Of a DNA stretch of 64,000 nucleotides, positions 35,089 through 44,699 are shown piece by piece. A program made the translations under genes and the position numbers. The notes beneath the pieces were generated by a model. The model made no database searches. It was given only the letters and a program-made list of their open reading frames with translations, and was not told the DNA's origin. How positions within the stretch are numbered: the stretch's first letter is position 1; each line of letters starts with the position of its first letter. This stretch comes from an uncultured Desulfosarcina sp. (GTDB taxonomy: Bacteria; Desulfobacterota; Desulfobacteria; Desulfobacterales; Desulfosarcinaceae), in the NCBI RefSeq assembly GCF_963668215.1, contig NZ_OY764190.1, forward strand, positions 4,464,001-4,528,000. The letters are read 5' to 3'.

Positions 35089-36675
35089 ATGACGATGATC
35101 CTAAAACATAGAGGGTTACAGCTGTGTATCGCGTTTTTGTTGGGCGCTGTCATCTTGGTACTTCCCAGGCCCGACGGGACGACGTTCAAGATCGTGGGGG
35201 ATACCGATCGTACTTTTTTTCAAACGGTTCGTGATCGGGTCACCATGCTATCCGATGACGACGCGAAGCCCGCCGACTATATCGTTCGCGCCACGGCGGA
35301 CAAAAACGCAGAACCGTTGGGCGCCTACCTGAAACAGCAGGCGTCCATGCATTCGAACAATCAGATCGAAGTGGTGCATCAGGATGGACTTTCACCGAAG
35401 GCACAACGATTCCTGGCAATACTGGCGGTGCTGATTTTCTTGTTTATGTTCGAACCCATTCCGTTGGAAATTACTGCCATATTGATCGGTGTCCTTCTGG
35501 TTGTCATGCAGATTGTAGACGTTAAAACCGCCTGGGCGCCCTACATGCATCCGGTCGTGGTCTTCATCATGTGCTGCCTGATTTTCGCCATCGCGCTGGA
35601 TAAGGCGGGGATCACCAAACGTCTGGGACACTTTATCGTGGCCAAAGCAGGCACCAGCGTAACGAAGTTTACCTTTATCATCAGTGTGGGGCTCGGACTG
35701 GCCTCCTCTTTCATGCATGACGCGGCGGCGGTATCCATCGGCATCGTTACCATGCTGCCGCTCATGCGAAGTGCCGGCATCGAACCTCACTCGCGCACCG
35801 CCAAGTTTATGTTGATTTCATTGGCATTCGCCTGTTCCTGCGGTGGCATGGGAACGCTGGTCGGCGGTGGTCGAACGATGGTTTCGGCGGCTTTTCTCAA
35901 AGAGTTCACCGGGATCGAGATATCCTTCATGGATTGGATCAAATACGCCATGCCCATGGCCATCGTTACCGTGCCGGCAGCAGTGGGCGTGGTCTATCTG
36001 GTTTTCCGACCCGATCCCGCCATTCAACTGCCGAGATTCGACGATGAGATTCCTCCGTGGTCAAAACAGGAAATCCTGACCCTCATTATCATCGTGAGCA
36101 GCTTCATATTATGGCTGACCAAGGAAATTCACGGGCTGCACTACTCGGTGACTGGCATGTTGGGCGTCGCCGCGCTCGTACTTGCCGGGATTTTGAAATG
36201 GGATGACGTCCATGAGAACTTGGAGTGGGGAACCGCGCTTTTCATATTCGGGGGCGGCATTTCCTTGGGTTTGGCGATGGGGGAGTCCGGGGCCGCGACC
36301 TATTTCGCCAATCTGTTTTTCCCTCTCGTTGAAGGGGGCGGCTGGTTGTTGCTTTTTGCCGGTGTGGCCATTTTCGGGGCGCTCGTTACCAACGCCATGG
36401 CCAATGTAGCCGCGGCAGCGCTGATTTTGCCCATTGTCATTCCCATGGCACAACTGGAGGGCGTGGATCCCAGGGTGTTGGCCTTGTGCATGGGGACCGC
36501 CACTTCCTTTGCCATGCTGCTGGTCATCGGCTGTCCGCCCAATGCGATCGCATACAGTTTCAAGGAGTTCAAGGCCGCTGACATCACCCGTGCCGGTTTG
36601 GTGGCGACACCTGTATTGCTGATCTTGCTGATCGTCGTCGCCGCGGTATGGTGGAACATTCTGGGGCTGGTATAA
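35089..36675 (+). CDS. SLC13/DASS-type anion permease with an extra N-terminal loop domain
   Basis: A 528-residue membrane permease of the divalent-anion/sodium symporter type, relatives of which carry dicarboxylates or sulfate. Family motifs include SSFMHDAAAVSIGIVTML, SCGGMGTLVGGGRTMV and the second-half TNAMANVAAAALILPIVIP with GTATSFAMLLVIGCPPNAI. Between membrane segment 1 and 2 there is an extra segment of about 80 soluble residues (about 25-105, with DDDAKPADYIVRATADKNAE), not part of the core fold. The ATG at 35089 has GGAG 8 bases upstream and is preferred over a TTG at 35071. It sits between receivers and a receiver-kinase gene. Confidence 0.85.
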   Translation: MTMILKHRGLQLCIAFLLGAVILVLPRPDGTTFKIVGDTDRTFFQTVRDRVTMLSDDDAKPADYIVRATADKNAEPLGAYLKQQASMHSNNQIEVVHQDGLSPKAQRFLAILAVLIFLFMFEPIPLEITAILIGVLLVVMQIVDVKTAWAPYMHPVVVFIMCCLIFAIALDKAGITKRLGHFIVAKAGTSVTKFTFIISVGLGLASSFMHDAAAVSIGIVTMLPLMRSAGIEPHSRTAKFMLISLAFACSCGGMGTLVGGGRTMVSAAFLKEFTGIEISFMDWIKYAMPMAIVTVPAAVGVVYLVFRPDPAIQLPRFDDEIPPWSKQEILTLIIIVSSFILWLTKEIHGLHYSVTGMLGVAALVLAGILKWDDVHENLEWGTALFIFGGGISLGLAMGESGAATYFANLFFPLVEGGGWLLLFAGVAIFGALVTNAMANVAAAALILPIVIPMAQLEGVDPRVLALCMGTATSFAMLLVIGCPPNAIAYSFKEFKAADITRAGLVATPVLLILLIVVAAVWWNILGLV

Positions 36676-36705
36676 TTCTGATTCAACATCTTCGAGGATA
36701 CAGGC

Positions 36706-37857
36706 ATGGACGCGGATCAATTGAAACAAATCAGCTTGATACTGGTGGATGACGAGAGCGAGTTTCGAGATACATTGGCCAAAAGGCTCCTGAGACGAGG
36801 CCTCCCTTCGCTTCATGCCTCCGATGGAAAGGCGTGCCTGGCAATGTTGGCGAAGCAACCGGTGGATGTTGTCGTGATGGATGTCATGATGCCTGGAATG
36901 AACGGCATTGATACGCTGTCTGAAATCAAGCGGCATTACCAGGAAACGGAAGTAATTCTCCTCACCGGCAACGCCAATGCCCAAGATGGTGTAAAGGGGA
37001 TGAAAGCCGGTGCGTTTGATTATCTGACCAAACCGGTGGAGTTCGAACATCTTTTGGGGAAAATCGCTCAAGCCTACGATCTGATCCTGTCGCACAGAGA
37101 GCAAAAAATGGCCGAGGAATACAAGGCCCGCATGGAACAGCAGATGATTGCCACGGAAAGACTTGCGGCCCTTGGGACGCTGGCGGCGGGGGTGGCCCAC
37201 GAGATCAACAATCCCCTGGCCATCATCAATGAGTCGGCCGGCTACCTGCGAACCGTGTTGCAAAAAAAGGAATTGGCCGAGATCCCCCATCGGGCGTCTT
37301 TCGACAAGGCGCTGGAAAAAATCGAGACGAGTGTTAAACGCGCCAGAACCATTACCCACCAGCTCCTGGCCGATGCAGGTAAAAATGAACAGCTCTTGGC
37401 GGAAATCGACATACAGGCATTGGTCGACGAAACCGTCCAATTGATACGTCGAGATGCTGAAAGCAAGAGGGTGCGGGTGAATCTCGATGCAGACCGCAGC
37501 GGGCACCCCATTTGGGGGGACCCCAATCAAATTCGGCAGGTTCTTATCAATCTGTTGAACAACGCCGTCCATGCGACCGAAGATGGCGGTGAAATTACGG
37601 TTCGATTACGATCAACGCAATTGGGAGCGTCCATGGACGTCATCGATTCGGGGGCCGGCATTGCCAAGGAAAACCTGGATAGAATATTCGAGCCCTTTTT
37701 CAGCACCAAAGCCCCGGGAAAAGGAACCGGGCTGGGCCTGTTCGTCAGTCGAGACATCGTCGAAAAATTAGGCGGGACATTAACGGCTGAAAGCAAGCTG
37801 GGTGAGGGGAGCCGCTTTCGGATCTACATTCCCAACCTAAAACCGTTTCAGCGATGA
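36706..37857 (+). CDS. Soluble receiver-histidine kinase fusion
   Basis: A 383-residue protein without membrane segments. Receiver at residues 8-125 (phospho-acceptor D59 in VVMDVMMPGMNG, LTGNANAQDG, lysine in TKPVEF), then a helix, HisKA with VAHEINNPLAI (His165) and HATPase (NLLNNAVHAT, DSGAGI, GKGTGLGLF). Such N-terminal-receiver kinases take phosphoryl groups from an upstream kinase and pass the signal on. It begins 30 bases after the permease stop with a GAGGATAC ribosome site. Confidence 0.9.
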   Translation: MDADQLKQISLILVDDESEFRDTLAKRLLRRGLPSLHASDGKACLAMLAKQPVDVVVMDVMMPGMNGIDTLSEIKRHYQETEVILLTGNANAQDGVKGMKAGAFDYLTKPVEFEHLLGKIAQAYDLILSHREQKMAEEYKARMEQQMIATERLAALGTLAAGVAHEINNPLAIINESAGYLRTVLQKKELAEIPHRASFDKALEKIETSVKRARTITHQLLADAGKNEQLLAEIDIQALVDETVQLIRRDAESKRVRVNLDADRSGHPIWGDPNQIRQVLINLLNNAVHATEDGGEITVRLRSTQLGASMDVIDSGAGIAKENLDRIFEPFFSTKAPGKGTGLGLFVSRDIVEKLGGTLTAESKLGEGSRFRIYIPNLKPFQR

Positions 37858-37905
37858 TGCGCCCGGCCTCAAGTAATCAATCTTTGGTAAAAGGAGAGGG
37901 TGACA

Positions 37906-38346
37906 ATGATTCATGTTCCCACAAACATCTTACTGGTCGACGATGAAAAAGATTTCGTAGAAATGCTGTCGATGCGGATCGAGGATGCAGGCGACAAGGT
38001 GACACCGGCCTATGATGGTAACATGTGTTTGGAAAGGCTCAAAGAGACCCCCATCGATGTGGTCATTCTCGATATAAAAATGCCGGGGATGGATGGGATT
38101 CAAACATTAAAAGAAATCAAGTCCCGCTACCCGTTGGTCGAAGTCATTCTGCTAACGGGGCATGGAACCACAGAAACCGCCATACAGGGGATGAAGCTGG
38201 GCGCCTTCGACTATCTCCTCAAACCCGCCGATTTCGAGGAACTGAAAAGCATTCTTGATCGGGCTAAACAGAGGAAAGCCGAACATGACGAACGCATCCG
38301 AAAAGCTGAAGCCAGGCAACTGCTTCGCAAAGGCGGCAACATCTAA
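37906..38346 (+). CDS. Receiver-only response regulator with helical tail
   Basis: A 146-residue receiver (NILLVDDEKDF, phospho-acceptor in VVILDIKMPGMDG, LTGHGTTETA, lysine in LKPADFEE) with a charged C-terminal helix (RKAEHDERIRKAEARQLL). The ATG at 37906 has AAAGGAGAG about 9 bases upstream; a GTG at 37900 is possible. It follows the receiver-kinase gene and is its likely target. Confidence 0.87.
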   Translation: MIHVPTNILLVDDEKDFVEMLSMRIEDAGDKVTPAYDGNMCLERLKETPIDVVILDIKMPGMDGIQTLKEIKSRYPLVEVILLTGHGTTETAIQGMKLGAFDYLLKPADFEELKSILDRAKQRKAEHDERIRKAEARQLLRKGGNI

Positions 38347-38358
38347 TCGGAGTGATTT

Positions 38359-38925
38359 ATGAAGACCGTATCCATTAAAGAACTTATGGTTCCGTTGGAC
38401 GAATATGCAACGGTTTCCGATGATGCTACGCTGGCGGATGCCATCCAGGCGCTGGATCATGCCCAGGAGACCTATTGTCAGAACAAATACCGCCATCGGG
38501 CAATCCTGGTGCTGGACAACAACCAGCAGCCGATAGGGAAAATCAGCCAGATCGATGCGCTGCGAGCACTGGAGCCCAAATACAAAGAGATACAGAATCA
38601 AGATACCCGGGGCACATTCCGCCATTTCAGCCGCATGTTTTTGAATTCAATGATCGAATACCATCGCCTCTTTGACGGTTCGTTGGATGATCTGAAGAAG
38701 AAGGCCGCCAAGATCCATGTCCGCGATTTCATGCTTACGCTGTCGGCGGATGAATGCGTGAGCGAGGGGGGAATGCTGGATGAAGCTATCCATCTTTTGA
38801 TCATGGGGCACCACCAGTCCTTGCTCGTCAAACGCGACGACCAAATTGTCGGCATCCTGAGGCTGACGGATGTCTTTTCTGCGGTTTTCCAACCGCTATT
38901 GATCCTGAAACCGACATCTCCTTGA
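38359..38925 (+). CDS. CBS-domain pair protein
   Basis: A 188-residue protein with two CBS motifs: residues about 5-75 (SIKELMVPLDEYATVSDDATLADAI, HRAILVLDNNQQPIGKISQ) and about 115-180 (HVRDFMLTLSADECVSE, HQSLLVKRDDQIVGILRLTDVF). CBS pairs bind adenine nucleotides and usually modulate a partner enzyme or transporter. It begins 12 bases after the preceding receiver, so it may be an energy sensor for this cluster. Confidence 0.88.
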   Translation: MKTVSIKELMVPLDEYATVSDDATLADAIQALDHAQETYCQNKYRHRAILVLDNNQQPIGKISQIDALRALEPKYKEIQNQDTRGTFRHFSRMFLNSMIEYHRLFDGSLDDLKKKAAKIHVRDFMLTLSADECVSEGGMLDEAIHLLIMGHHQSLLVKRDDQIVGILRLTDVFSAVFQPLLILKPTSP

Positions 38926-39028
38926 GCGAAGTCCATTATTACGGTGCTGAAGGCCAACGGATCAAGGCGTTTGCCGAAGATGCACCATCCATTAAACCGC
39001 AGCAATCCTTTTTTACAGGCTGTACTAG

Positions 39029-39652
39029 ATGAATATGAAATCTACGATTGTAATATTTAAAAAATACAGCTTGCTACTGATAACGGGATCATTTCTTGGA
39101 TTATTGCTCCATCTGGCTGTGGTGGGAATAGATGTTTTCCTGATTGAAAAGCCGATCCATATTGATTACGAAAAAAAATTCATTCAGTCCGCTTTTTCAT
39201 TTCCATTTCTACCGATTCTCATTGTTGAAATTCTGTTTTCCATGCTGATTTGTTTTTTATGGTTTTCCATGAAAAATGCCCTAAAGCGGGCTCATGAACT
39301 GGATCTGAAAAATGAAAAGCATGAAACAACCGTAGAAACTTTTCAGAAAATTATGGTGCTTATGGCAGAGCATATTGCAACGAATAACAATCAGATTTTA
39401 AGCAAAATAGAGCATCAACGTCGCCAAGGTCTAAAAACTTCGGATGCCATTGAGACCGCCAGTCAAAACATATCAAAAGTTTTGCATATCTTATCCGAGG
39501 TCAGCTTTGTAGCTCCCTATCTTTCAGATAACGGACATGATCCTGAAGATTTATTGGAAAAATTGGCGAACCACCGAGAGTGGGGCGGCATGCAAACAGC
39601 GTGTTTTCCAGAGATGGCTGCGTCTCGGGCAAAGCCACCTGAACAGGCATGA
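39029..39652 (+). CDS. Two-TM membrane protein with cytoplasmic helical region
   Basis: A 207-residue protein with hydrophobic segments at about 13-36 and 55-79, followed by a helical, coiled-coil-like cytoplasmic part (KRAHELDLKNEKHETTVETF, HRRQGLKTSDAIETAS). I do not recognise the family. It is AT-richer than its neighbours. Its position between CBS and CcsA genes says little about its role. Confidence 0.55.
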   Translation: MNMKSTIVIFKKYSLLLITGSFLGLLLHLAVVGIDVFLIEKPIHIDYEKKFIQSAFSFPFLPILIVEILFSMLICFLWFSMKNALKRAHELDLKNEKHETTVETFQKIMVLMAEHIATNNNQILSKIEHQRRQGLKTSDAIETASQNISKVLHILSEVSFVAPYLSDNGHDPEDLLEKLANHREWGGMQTACFPEMAASRAKPPEQA

Positions 39653-39734
39653 CATGTCACCCTATTTTCTCGATTCTTCCGTGGGCAGCGTCGAGATACA
39701 ACACTGCGAATAAGGAAAATAAGACAAGGTGATC

Positions 39735-40574
39735 ATGAACAGCTCTCTAATCCTTTCCATTACAACATTTGTCTATGGTACGGCCGCCCTCCTTTATATC
39801 ATCGCCTGGATCTTTCAGAAGCGTGTTGTGGGGCGCATCGCATTTCTTGTGACAATCGTTGGATTCTTAGGGAACCTTGCGGGCTTTGGACTTCGCTGGG
39901 CGGAGTCCTATCAATTGGGTTTTGGTCGCGCACCATTGTCCAATCTTTATGAGTCCCTCGTATTTTTTGCGCTGTCGATTGCCGCTTTGTTCCTGCTGGT
40001 GGAGAGAAGAAAGGGCAATCAAACCATGGGTGCCTTCGTCCTGCCGATGGCCTTCTTTTGCATGGCCTATGCATCGCTTTCACCCAATATCAATGATCAG
40101 ATCCAACCCCTTTTACCAGCGCTTAAAAGCAACTGGCTGATTGCGCATGTCGTTACCTGCTTTATCGGTTATGCCGCATTTGCAATTGCTTTTTGTCTCA
40201 GCCTGATGCTTCTCGCAAAAAAGGAGACGCGGGACGATAGGGAGTCAATCTGCACAAAAATTCCTGATCGCCGCTCGCTGGATGATCTGACACACAAGAT
40301 GGTGATGCTGGGATTTCTTTTCTTGACCCTGGGCATTATCACCGGTGCCGTGTGGGCCAATTCCGCCTGGGGTCGCTACTGGGGTTGGGATCCCAAAGAG
40401 ACCTGGTCACTCATCACCTGGTTTATCTATGCCACGTTCCTTCATGCCCGTTTAATGCGCGGATGGCAGGGGAAAAAGACGGCCGTGCTCTCCATCGTCG
40501 GGTTTGGAGCCGTACTATTCACTTATTTAGGCGTCAATTTGCTGCCAGGCCTTCACAGCTATGGAAGTATGTAA
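39735..40574 (+). CDS. CcsA/CcsB-type cytochrome c biogenesis (heme-handling) protein
   Basis: A 279-residue membrane protein with eight or so hydrophobic segments and the tryptophan-rich heme-handling motif WGRYWGWDPKETWSLITW near residues 211-228. Conserved histidines are in IAHVVTCF and ATFLHARLM. It belongs to the CcsA (system II) or CcmC-like family that delivers heme to apocytochromes c in the periplasm. The ResB/Ccs1 partner is not adjacent here. The ATG at 39735 and a GTG at 39729 are both possible starts. Confidence 0.87.
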   Translation: MNSSLILSITTFVYGTAALLYIIAWIFQKRVVGRIAFLVTIVGFLGNLAGFGLRWAESYQLGFGRAPLSNLYESLVFFALSIAALFLLVERRKGNQTMGAFVLPMAFFCMAYASLSPNINDQIQPLLPALKSNWLIAHVVTCFIGYAAFAIAFCLSLMLLAKKETRDDRESICTKIPDRRSLDDLTHKMVMLGFLFLTLGIITGAVWANSAWGRYWGWDPKETWSLITWFIYATFLHARLMRGWQGKKTAVLSIVGFGAVLFTYLGVNLLPGLHSYGSM

Positions 40575-40600
40575 GTTAGGTCGGTTTACCGGAGCTGCTC

Positions 40601-42262
40601 ATGAAGGAAGACCTCTACCGAAACCTGCAACAAAAAATGGTGACCTTAACACTGGCAGTTTCCCTGGCTCCGCTGCTGATCCTCGGCATGGTTCTCTACA
40701 ACCAGTTTGAGCGAACCGGCCGGGAGATGACCCGCGAACAGATTCGGCACCGGGCCCAGGCTCAGGCCAAAACGGTGGATTTGTTCTTGGAGAAGCGCAC
40801 GGCGATCCTCAATGTCATGGCCGACACCCATTCATTCGCGCACATGGTCCAAGAGGAAAACCTGGCAAGTATTTTCGAGATCATGAACAACCGGGGCCAG
40901 GCCTTCGTGGATCTGGGCATCATCGACAGTCGGGGCAACCATCGGGCCTACATCGGGCCATATGATTTGCGAGGACGCAACTACCTCGACCAGTCTTGGT
41001 TCAATGAAGTCTTGGTCAAGGGTTGGTATAAAAGCGATGTATATATGGGATTCCGCCAGCAGCCCCATTTCATCATCGCTGTGCGGCGGTACGAAAACAA
41101 GCAGCCCTGGATTCTGCGGGCCACTATCGATTCCATCCGCTTCGAAGAAATTCTAAGGTCAGCTCAAATCGGCCGAACCGGCGACGCGTTTATCATCAAC
41201 CGGGATGGCTTATATCAGACACGCTCGCGCTTTAAGGGAAACGTGCTTGGACCATCCGCCATCGATCCTGAGCAGTTCGGAGGGGGGGTGCCGGTCGTTT
41301 CAATGAGTGATTGGAACGGTGATGAGCGCCTCTATGCCGGTAGCTGGCTCAAAGGCAACAAGTGGTTGCTGGTTGTAAACCAGCGACCCGTGGCGCTCAT
41401 GTCCAGCCTTTTTGCCCTGCGGCGGGCAGAGATCCTCATTATCACGCTCGGGTTTCTGGCCATTGTGGGGACGACGATTTTCACCACCCGCCTGGCTATC
41501 GATCGCCTTAAAAGGACCGATCAGAAAATGGTCGAACTCAACGCCCAGCTGGTTCAGTCGGACAAGCTGGCCGCCTTGGGTAAAATGGCGGCTGGGGTGG
41601 CCCACGAGATCAACAACCCCCTGGTGGTCATCCTCCAGAAGACCGGTTGGATTGAGGACATATTGGAGGACGTGTCGTTTAGAGAAGGCGAAGAGATCGA
41701 CGAAATCCGAAAATCCATTGCCAAAATCGAGGAGCACGTTGAACGGGCGCGCAAGGTGGTGCACAATATGCTTGTTTACGCCCGCAGAATGGAACCGCGG
41801 CTGGAAGATGTGGATCTCAACGAGACCATCCGTCAGACCGTCGCGTTTCTGGATAACCACGCCCGCACCAACAACATCGACATCCATTTGGATCTGGACG
41901 AATCCATCCCGATCATCGCCAGCGATCAGGCCCAGCTTCAGCAGATCTTTTTAAACCTGCTCACCAATGCGATCGACGCCATCGGCAGCGGCGGGACGAT
42001 TGAAGCCAACAGTCGTTGCAGCGGGGACAAGATCGTGGTGACCATCAAGGACGACGGCCCCGGACTCAGCGATGATATGCTTCGCAATGCTTTCGATCCA
42101 TTTTTCACAACAAAGGAACCAGGCAAGGGTGCCGGTCTCGGGCTGTGGGTAAGCCACAACATCATTACCAAAATGGACGGCATCATTCACGTTAAGAACA
42201 ATTTCGATAAAGGTGCCGTGGTTACGGTCGAAATTCCGATTGTGATTCCTGAGAAAAAATAG
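40601..42262 (+). CDS. Membrane histidine kinase with extracytoplasmic Cache sensor
   Basis: A 553-residue kinase, third member of the Cache-kinase group in this window. Membrane segments near 12-32 and 272-292 enclose a sensor with AYIGPYDLRGRNYLDQSWF and RATIDS. The H-box is VAHEINNPLVV (His335); N-box NLLTNAIDAI and G-boxes DDGPGL and GKGAGLGLW complete the catalytic part. No receiver gene follows; the Kef-type antiporter gene does, so its partner is probably one of the receivers upstream or the transporter itself is functionally linked. Confidence 0.9.
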   Translation: MKEDLYRNLQQKMVTLTLAVSLAPLLILGMVLYNQFERTGREMTREQIRHRAQAQAKTVDLFLEKRTAILNVMADTHSFAHMVQEENLASIFEIMNNRGQAFVDLGIIDSRGNHRAYIGPYDLRGRNYLDQSWFNEVLVKGWYKSDVYMGFRQQPHFIIAVRRYENKQPWILRATIDSIRFEEILRSAQIGRTGDAFIINRDGLYQTRSRFKGNVLGPSAIDPEQFGGGVPVVSMSDWNGDERLYAGSWLKGNKWLLVVNQRPVALMSSLFALRRAEILIITLGFLAIVGTTIFTTRLAIDRLKRTDQKMVELNAQLVQSDKLAALGKMAAGVAHEINNPLVVILQKTGWIEDILEDVSFREGEEIDEIRKSIAKIEEHVERARKVVHNMLVYARRMEPRLEDVDLNETIRQTVAFLDNHARTNNIDIHLDLDESIPIIASDQAQLQQIFLNLLTNAIDAIGSGGTIEANSRCSGDKIVVTIKDDGPGLSDDMLRNAFDPFFTTKEPGKGAGLGLWVSHNIITKMDGIIHVKNNFDKGAVVTVEIPIVIPEKK

Positions 42263-42330
42263 ATCAACCATATTACCAACATGAAATTCGCCGATAACGT
42301 ACTGGATAGGCATTCTGAAAATTGGTAACC

Positions 42331-44001
42331 ATGCTGCCTATGCTTCTATCAATTGGGGTTCTGTATTTGCTTGCCATGGGTGCCGGCCGGTTGACTTCCG
42401 CAATTGGAATTCCGCGGGTTACGGGTTACTTGGCCGTTGGCCTTGCTGCTGGACCATCCTTTACCAAAATTTTAGGGTTTCCCGCGTTAATCACAATCAA
42501 CCAACTCCAGGCTCTCGCGCCGTTGCATGATATCATCCTCGGATTGATCGTGTTTTCCATTGGTGGTAGCTTCAATCTGAGGACTATTCGAAAAAACGGA
42601 CCGAATCTGTTTCGTATCAGCACATTTGACGTTGGTCTCACTGCACTTCTTGTTGGACTCGGAACTGCCTTTTTGGGCGCATCGCCAATAGAAGCCGTCT
42701 TCCTCTCCGTAATAGCCATCACTACCGCTCCGGCCGCAACCCAGATGGTGATGCGAGAGTGCCAATCCGAAGGGCAACTTACTGACACCGTCCTACCACT
42801 TATCGGTATAAACAACCTGGTTGCCATCATCGCGTTCATTATCGTTAAAAACAGCTGCCTATCTGCTGATGTTTCGTTCATGTCTGCCATACACCAGGTT
42901 TTGGTGCCAGTTGGCCTGGGAGCGACCATGGGTATGGTAATCGCCATAATGGATCAGCGTCTCACCCGGCAGGTGGAACGACAGATATTGGTGCTCGCGT
43001 CTGTGGCCATTACTACCGGGGCGGCCGTGCTCTTCGATGTATTTGCCATGCTTGCAGTCTTGTTCGCTGGTATGGTTGCTGTCAATGCCACACCGAACAA
43101 GAACCGGATCCTCCATGACCTTTCAGAGATTGATTATCCACTCTACGTACTTTTCTTCATCATGGCTGGGGCAGAGCTCCACCTCGAGTCGCTTGGCCAC
43201 ATTGGTACCATTGGAATGGTTTACGTGTCCATGCGGGCCATCGGCAAATATTTCGGCTGCCGTCTGGGTGCCAGAGTGGCCAGGTCATCCCAAACCATAC
43301 AGACATGGCTGGGACCGTCAATGTTAGCTCAAGCCGGGCTTGCCATCGGTTTGGCCAACACTCTGGCAAGAGAATGGCCTGGTCCGGGTGGTGCCTTGCA
43401 GACGGTCATTCTGGCCTCTGTGGTGGTCTTTGAGGCGGTGGGGCCCTTATTGACGCGCTTTTCCTTGATTAACGCCGGAGAGGTGCCGGTGTTGAATTTA
43501 CTACCCCAACGAAGTCCGGTTGGGTATAGCGAAGGCGTGCATCAGGTCTTCCTCCATGTTAAAAACGCCCTCGGCATTTCAAGCGCCGCTGCAGCCAAAA
43601 ACCCTTCAAACATACTGATTGGCCATATAATGCGGCAAAACGTAGAAGTACTATCGAATAAGGCGCTGTTTAATGAAGTATTGAAAACGCTGGCTCACTC
43701 TCGTTACGATAGTTTGCCGGTGGTAAATGATCAAAATGATCTGGTCGGTGTGATCAAATACGCCGATATTGCTAAAGCGCTCTATGACCCTATCCTAAGG
43801 AATTTGGTTGTAGCCGATGAGATCACCACCGAAACATACTTGAAGCTAACTCCTGAAGACACTCTTGAAAAAGCCATGGCCGCACTCAAAGATCACCCGA
43901 ATGACACATACCTTTTTGTTGTCGATAAAAATAATTCCAAAAAACTAGTGGGTGTCGTGCGCCATAATGATCTGCTGGCTGCACAGATGCGCCTTCTGTA
44001 G
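42331..44001 (+). CDS. Kef-type cation/proton antiporter with C-terminal CBS pair
   Basis: A 556-residue protein of the CPA2 monovalent cation:proton antiporter family. About 12 membrane segments fill residues 1-380 (GRLTSAIGIPRVTGYLAVGLAAG, SVIAITTAPAATQMVMREC). Two CBS motifs follow at about 440-555 (HIMRQNVEVLSNKALFNEVL, ITTETYLKLTPEDTLEKAM) in place of the usual TrkA domain, suggesting gating by adenine nucleotides. The ATG at 42331 is used; a TTG at 42322 is an alternative. It converges on the mrp operon. Confidence 0.85.
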   Translation: MLPMLLSIGVLYLLAMGAGRLTSAIGIPRVTGYLAVGLAAGPSFTKILGFPALITINQLQALAPLHDIILGLIVFSIGGSFNLRTIRKNGPNLFRISTFDVGLTALLVGLGTAFLGASPIEAVFLSVIAITTAPAATQMVMRECQSEGQLTDTVLPLIGINNLVAIIAFIIVKNSCLSADVSFMSAIHQVLVPVGLGATMGMVIAIMDQRLTRQVERQILVLASVAITTGAAVLFDVFAMLAVLFAGMVAVNATPNKNRILHDLSEIDYPLYVLFFIMAGAELHLESLGHIGTIGMVYVSMRAIGKYFGCRLGARVARSSQTIQTWLGPSMLAQAGLAIGLANTLAREWPGPGGALQTVILASVVVFEAVGPLLTRFSLINAGEVPVLNLLPQRSPVGYSEGVHQVFLHVKNALGISSAAAAKNPSNILIGHIMRQNVEVLSNKALFNEVLKTLAHSRYDSLPVVNDQNDLVGVIKYADIAKALYDPILRNLVVADEITTETYLKLTPEDTLEKAMAALKDHPNDTYLFVVDKNNSKKLVGVVRHNDLLAAQMRLL

Positions 44002-44060
44002 TACCCTTTACTATCCACGGCTGGGATCAAGCAGACTTAAAAATCGCGCAAAATGAATAA

Positions 44061-44417
44061 CTACCTTCTGCGCTCCCGAATCGCCTCCAACCGTTCATGG
44101 TTCAACGTATCGCCGCGGGGCTTTTTTCTGACGTGCAGGGCGGCCTTTGCCAGCATGTTTGCGGTGATCGGGGCCGATAAAAAAATGAACAAAATAATCA
44201 GGAACTCCTTGATGCTGATACTGATGCCGCCTCCCTTGAATGAAAAGAAGACAATCGACGCCATCAGTATGGCCCCGATTCCGAGTGTCGATGCCTTGGT
44301 GGGCCCGTGCAGGCGCATGTAAAAATCAGGCAGGCGAAACAATCCGATGGACCCGACCAACAGGAATATGGCGCCCACGATGAGGAAAAATCCGGTGATC
44401 AGTTCTGCAATTGGCAT
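44061..44417 (-). CDS. mrpG: Mrp Na+/H+ antiporter subunit G
   Basis: A 118-residue membrane protein with three hydrophobic segments and the PhaG/MnhG signature LFRLPDFYMRLHGPTKASTLG. MrpG is a small subunit of the multisubunit Na+(K+)/H+ antiporter. It is the last gene of the minus-strand mrp operon, 12 bases after mrpF. Confidence 0.9.
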   Translation of the reverse strand: MPIAELITGFFLIVGAIFLLVGSIGLFRLPDFYMRLHGPTKASTLGIGAILMASIVFFSFKGGGISISIKEFLIILFIFLSAPITANMLAKAALHVRKKPRGDTLNHERLEAIRERRR

Positions 44418-44429
44418 GGTATGACACTC

Positions 44430-44699
44430 CTATTCGATAATATCCCCCCGCAGGATGAACTTACACACCGCGGTTGTGCTGACGAATCCCAGCATGGCGA
44501 TAATCAGTGCCCCTTCGTAGTAAAGCGGGGAGCCCATAAAAATGCCCAGAATGACGATCAGGGCGATGGCGTTGATGTACATGGTATCCAGGGCGATCAC
44601 GCGGTCCAGTGTATGGGGCCCGATCATGAAACGCCACAAATTCAGCAGCAGTGAGATGCCAATGATCGCACTGACGACCAACAGAATCACATCTAACAT
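44430..44699 (-). CDS. mrpF: Mrp Na+/H+ antiporter subunit F
   Basis: An 89-residue, three-helix membrane protein with the MrpF/PhaF pattern (LWRFMIGPHTLDRVIALDTM, an RxxxGPxxxDRVxAxD motif). It overlaps the end of mrpE by 7 bases, so it is translated as part of the operon. Confidence 0.9.
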   Translation of the reverse strand: MLDVILLVVSAIIGISLLLNLWRFMIGPHTLDRVIALDTMYINAIALIVILGIFMGSPLYYEGALIIAMLGFVSTTAVCKFILRGDIIE

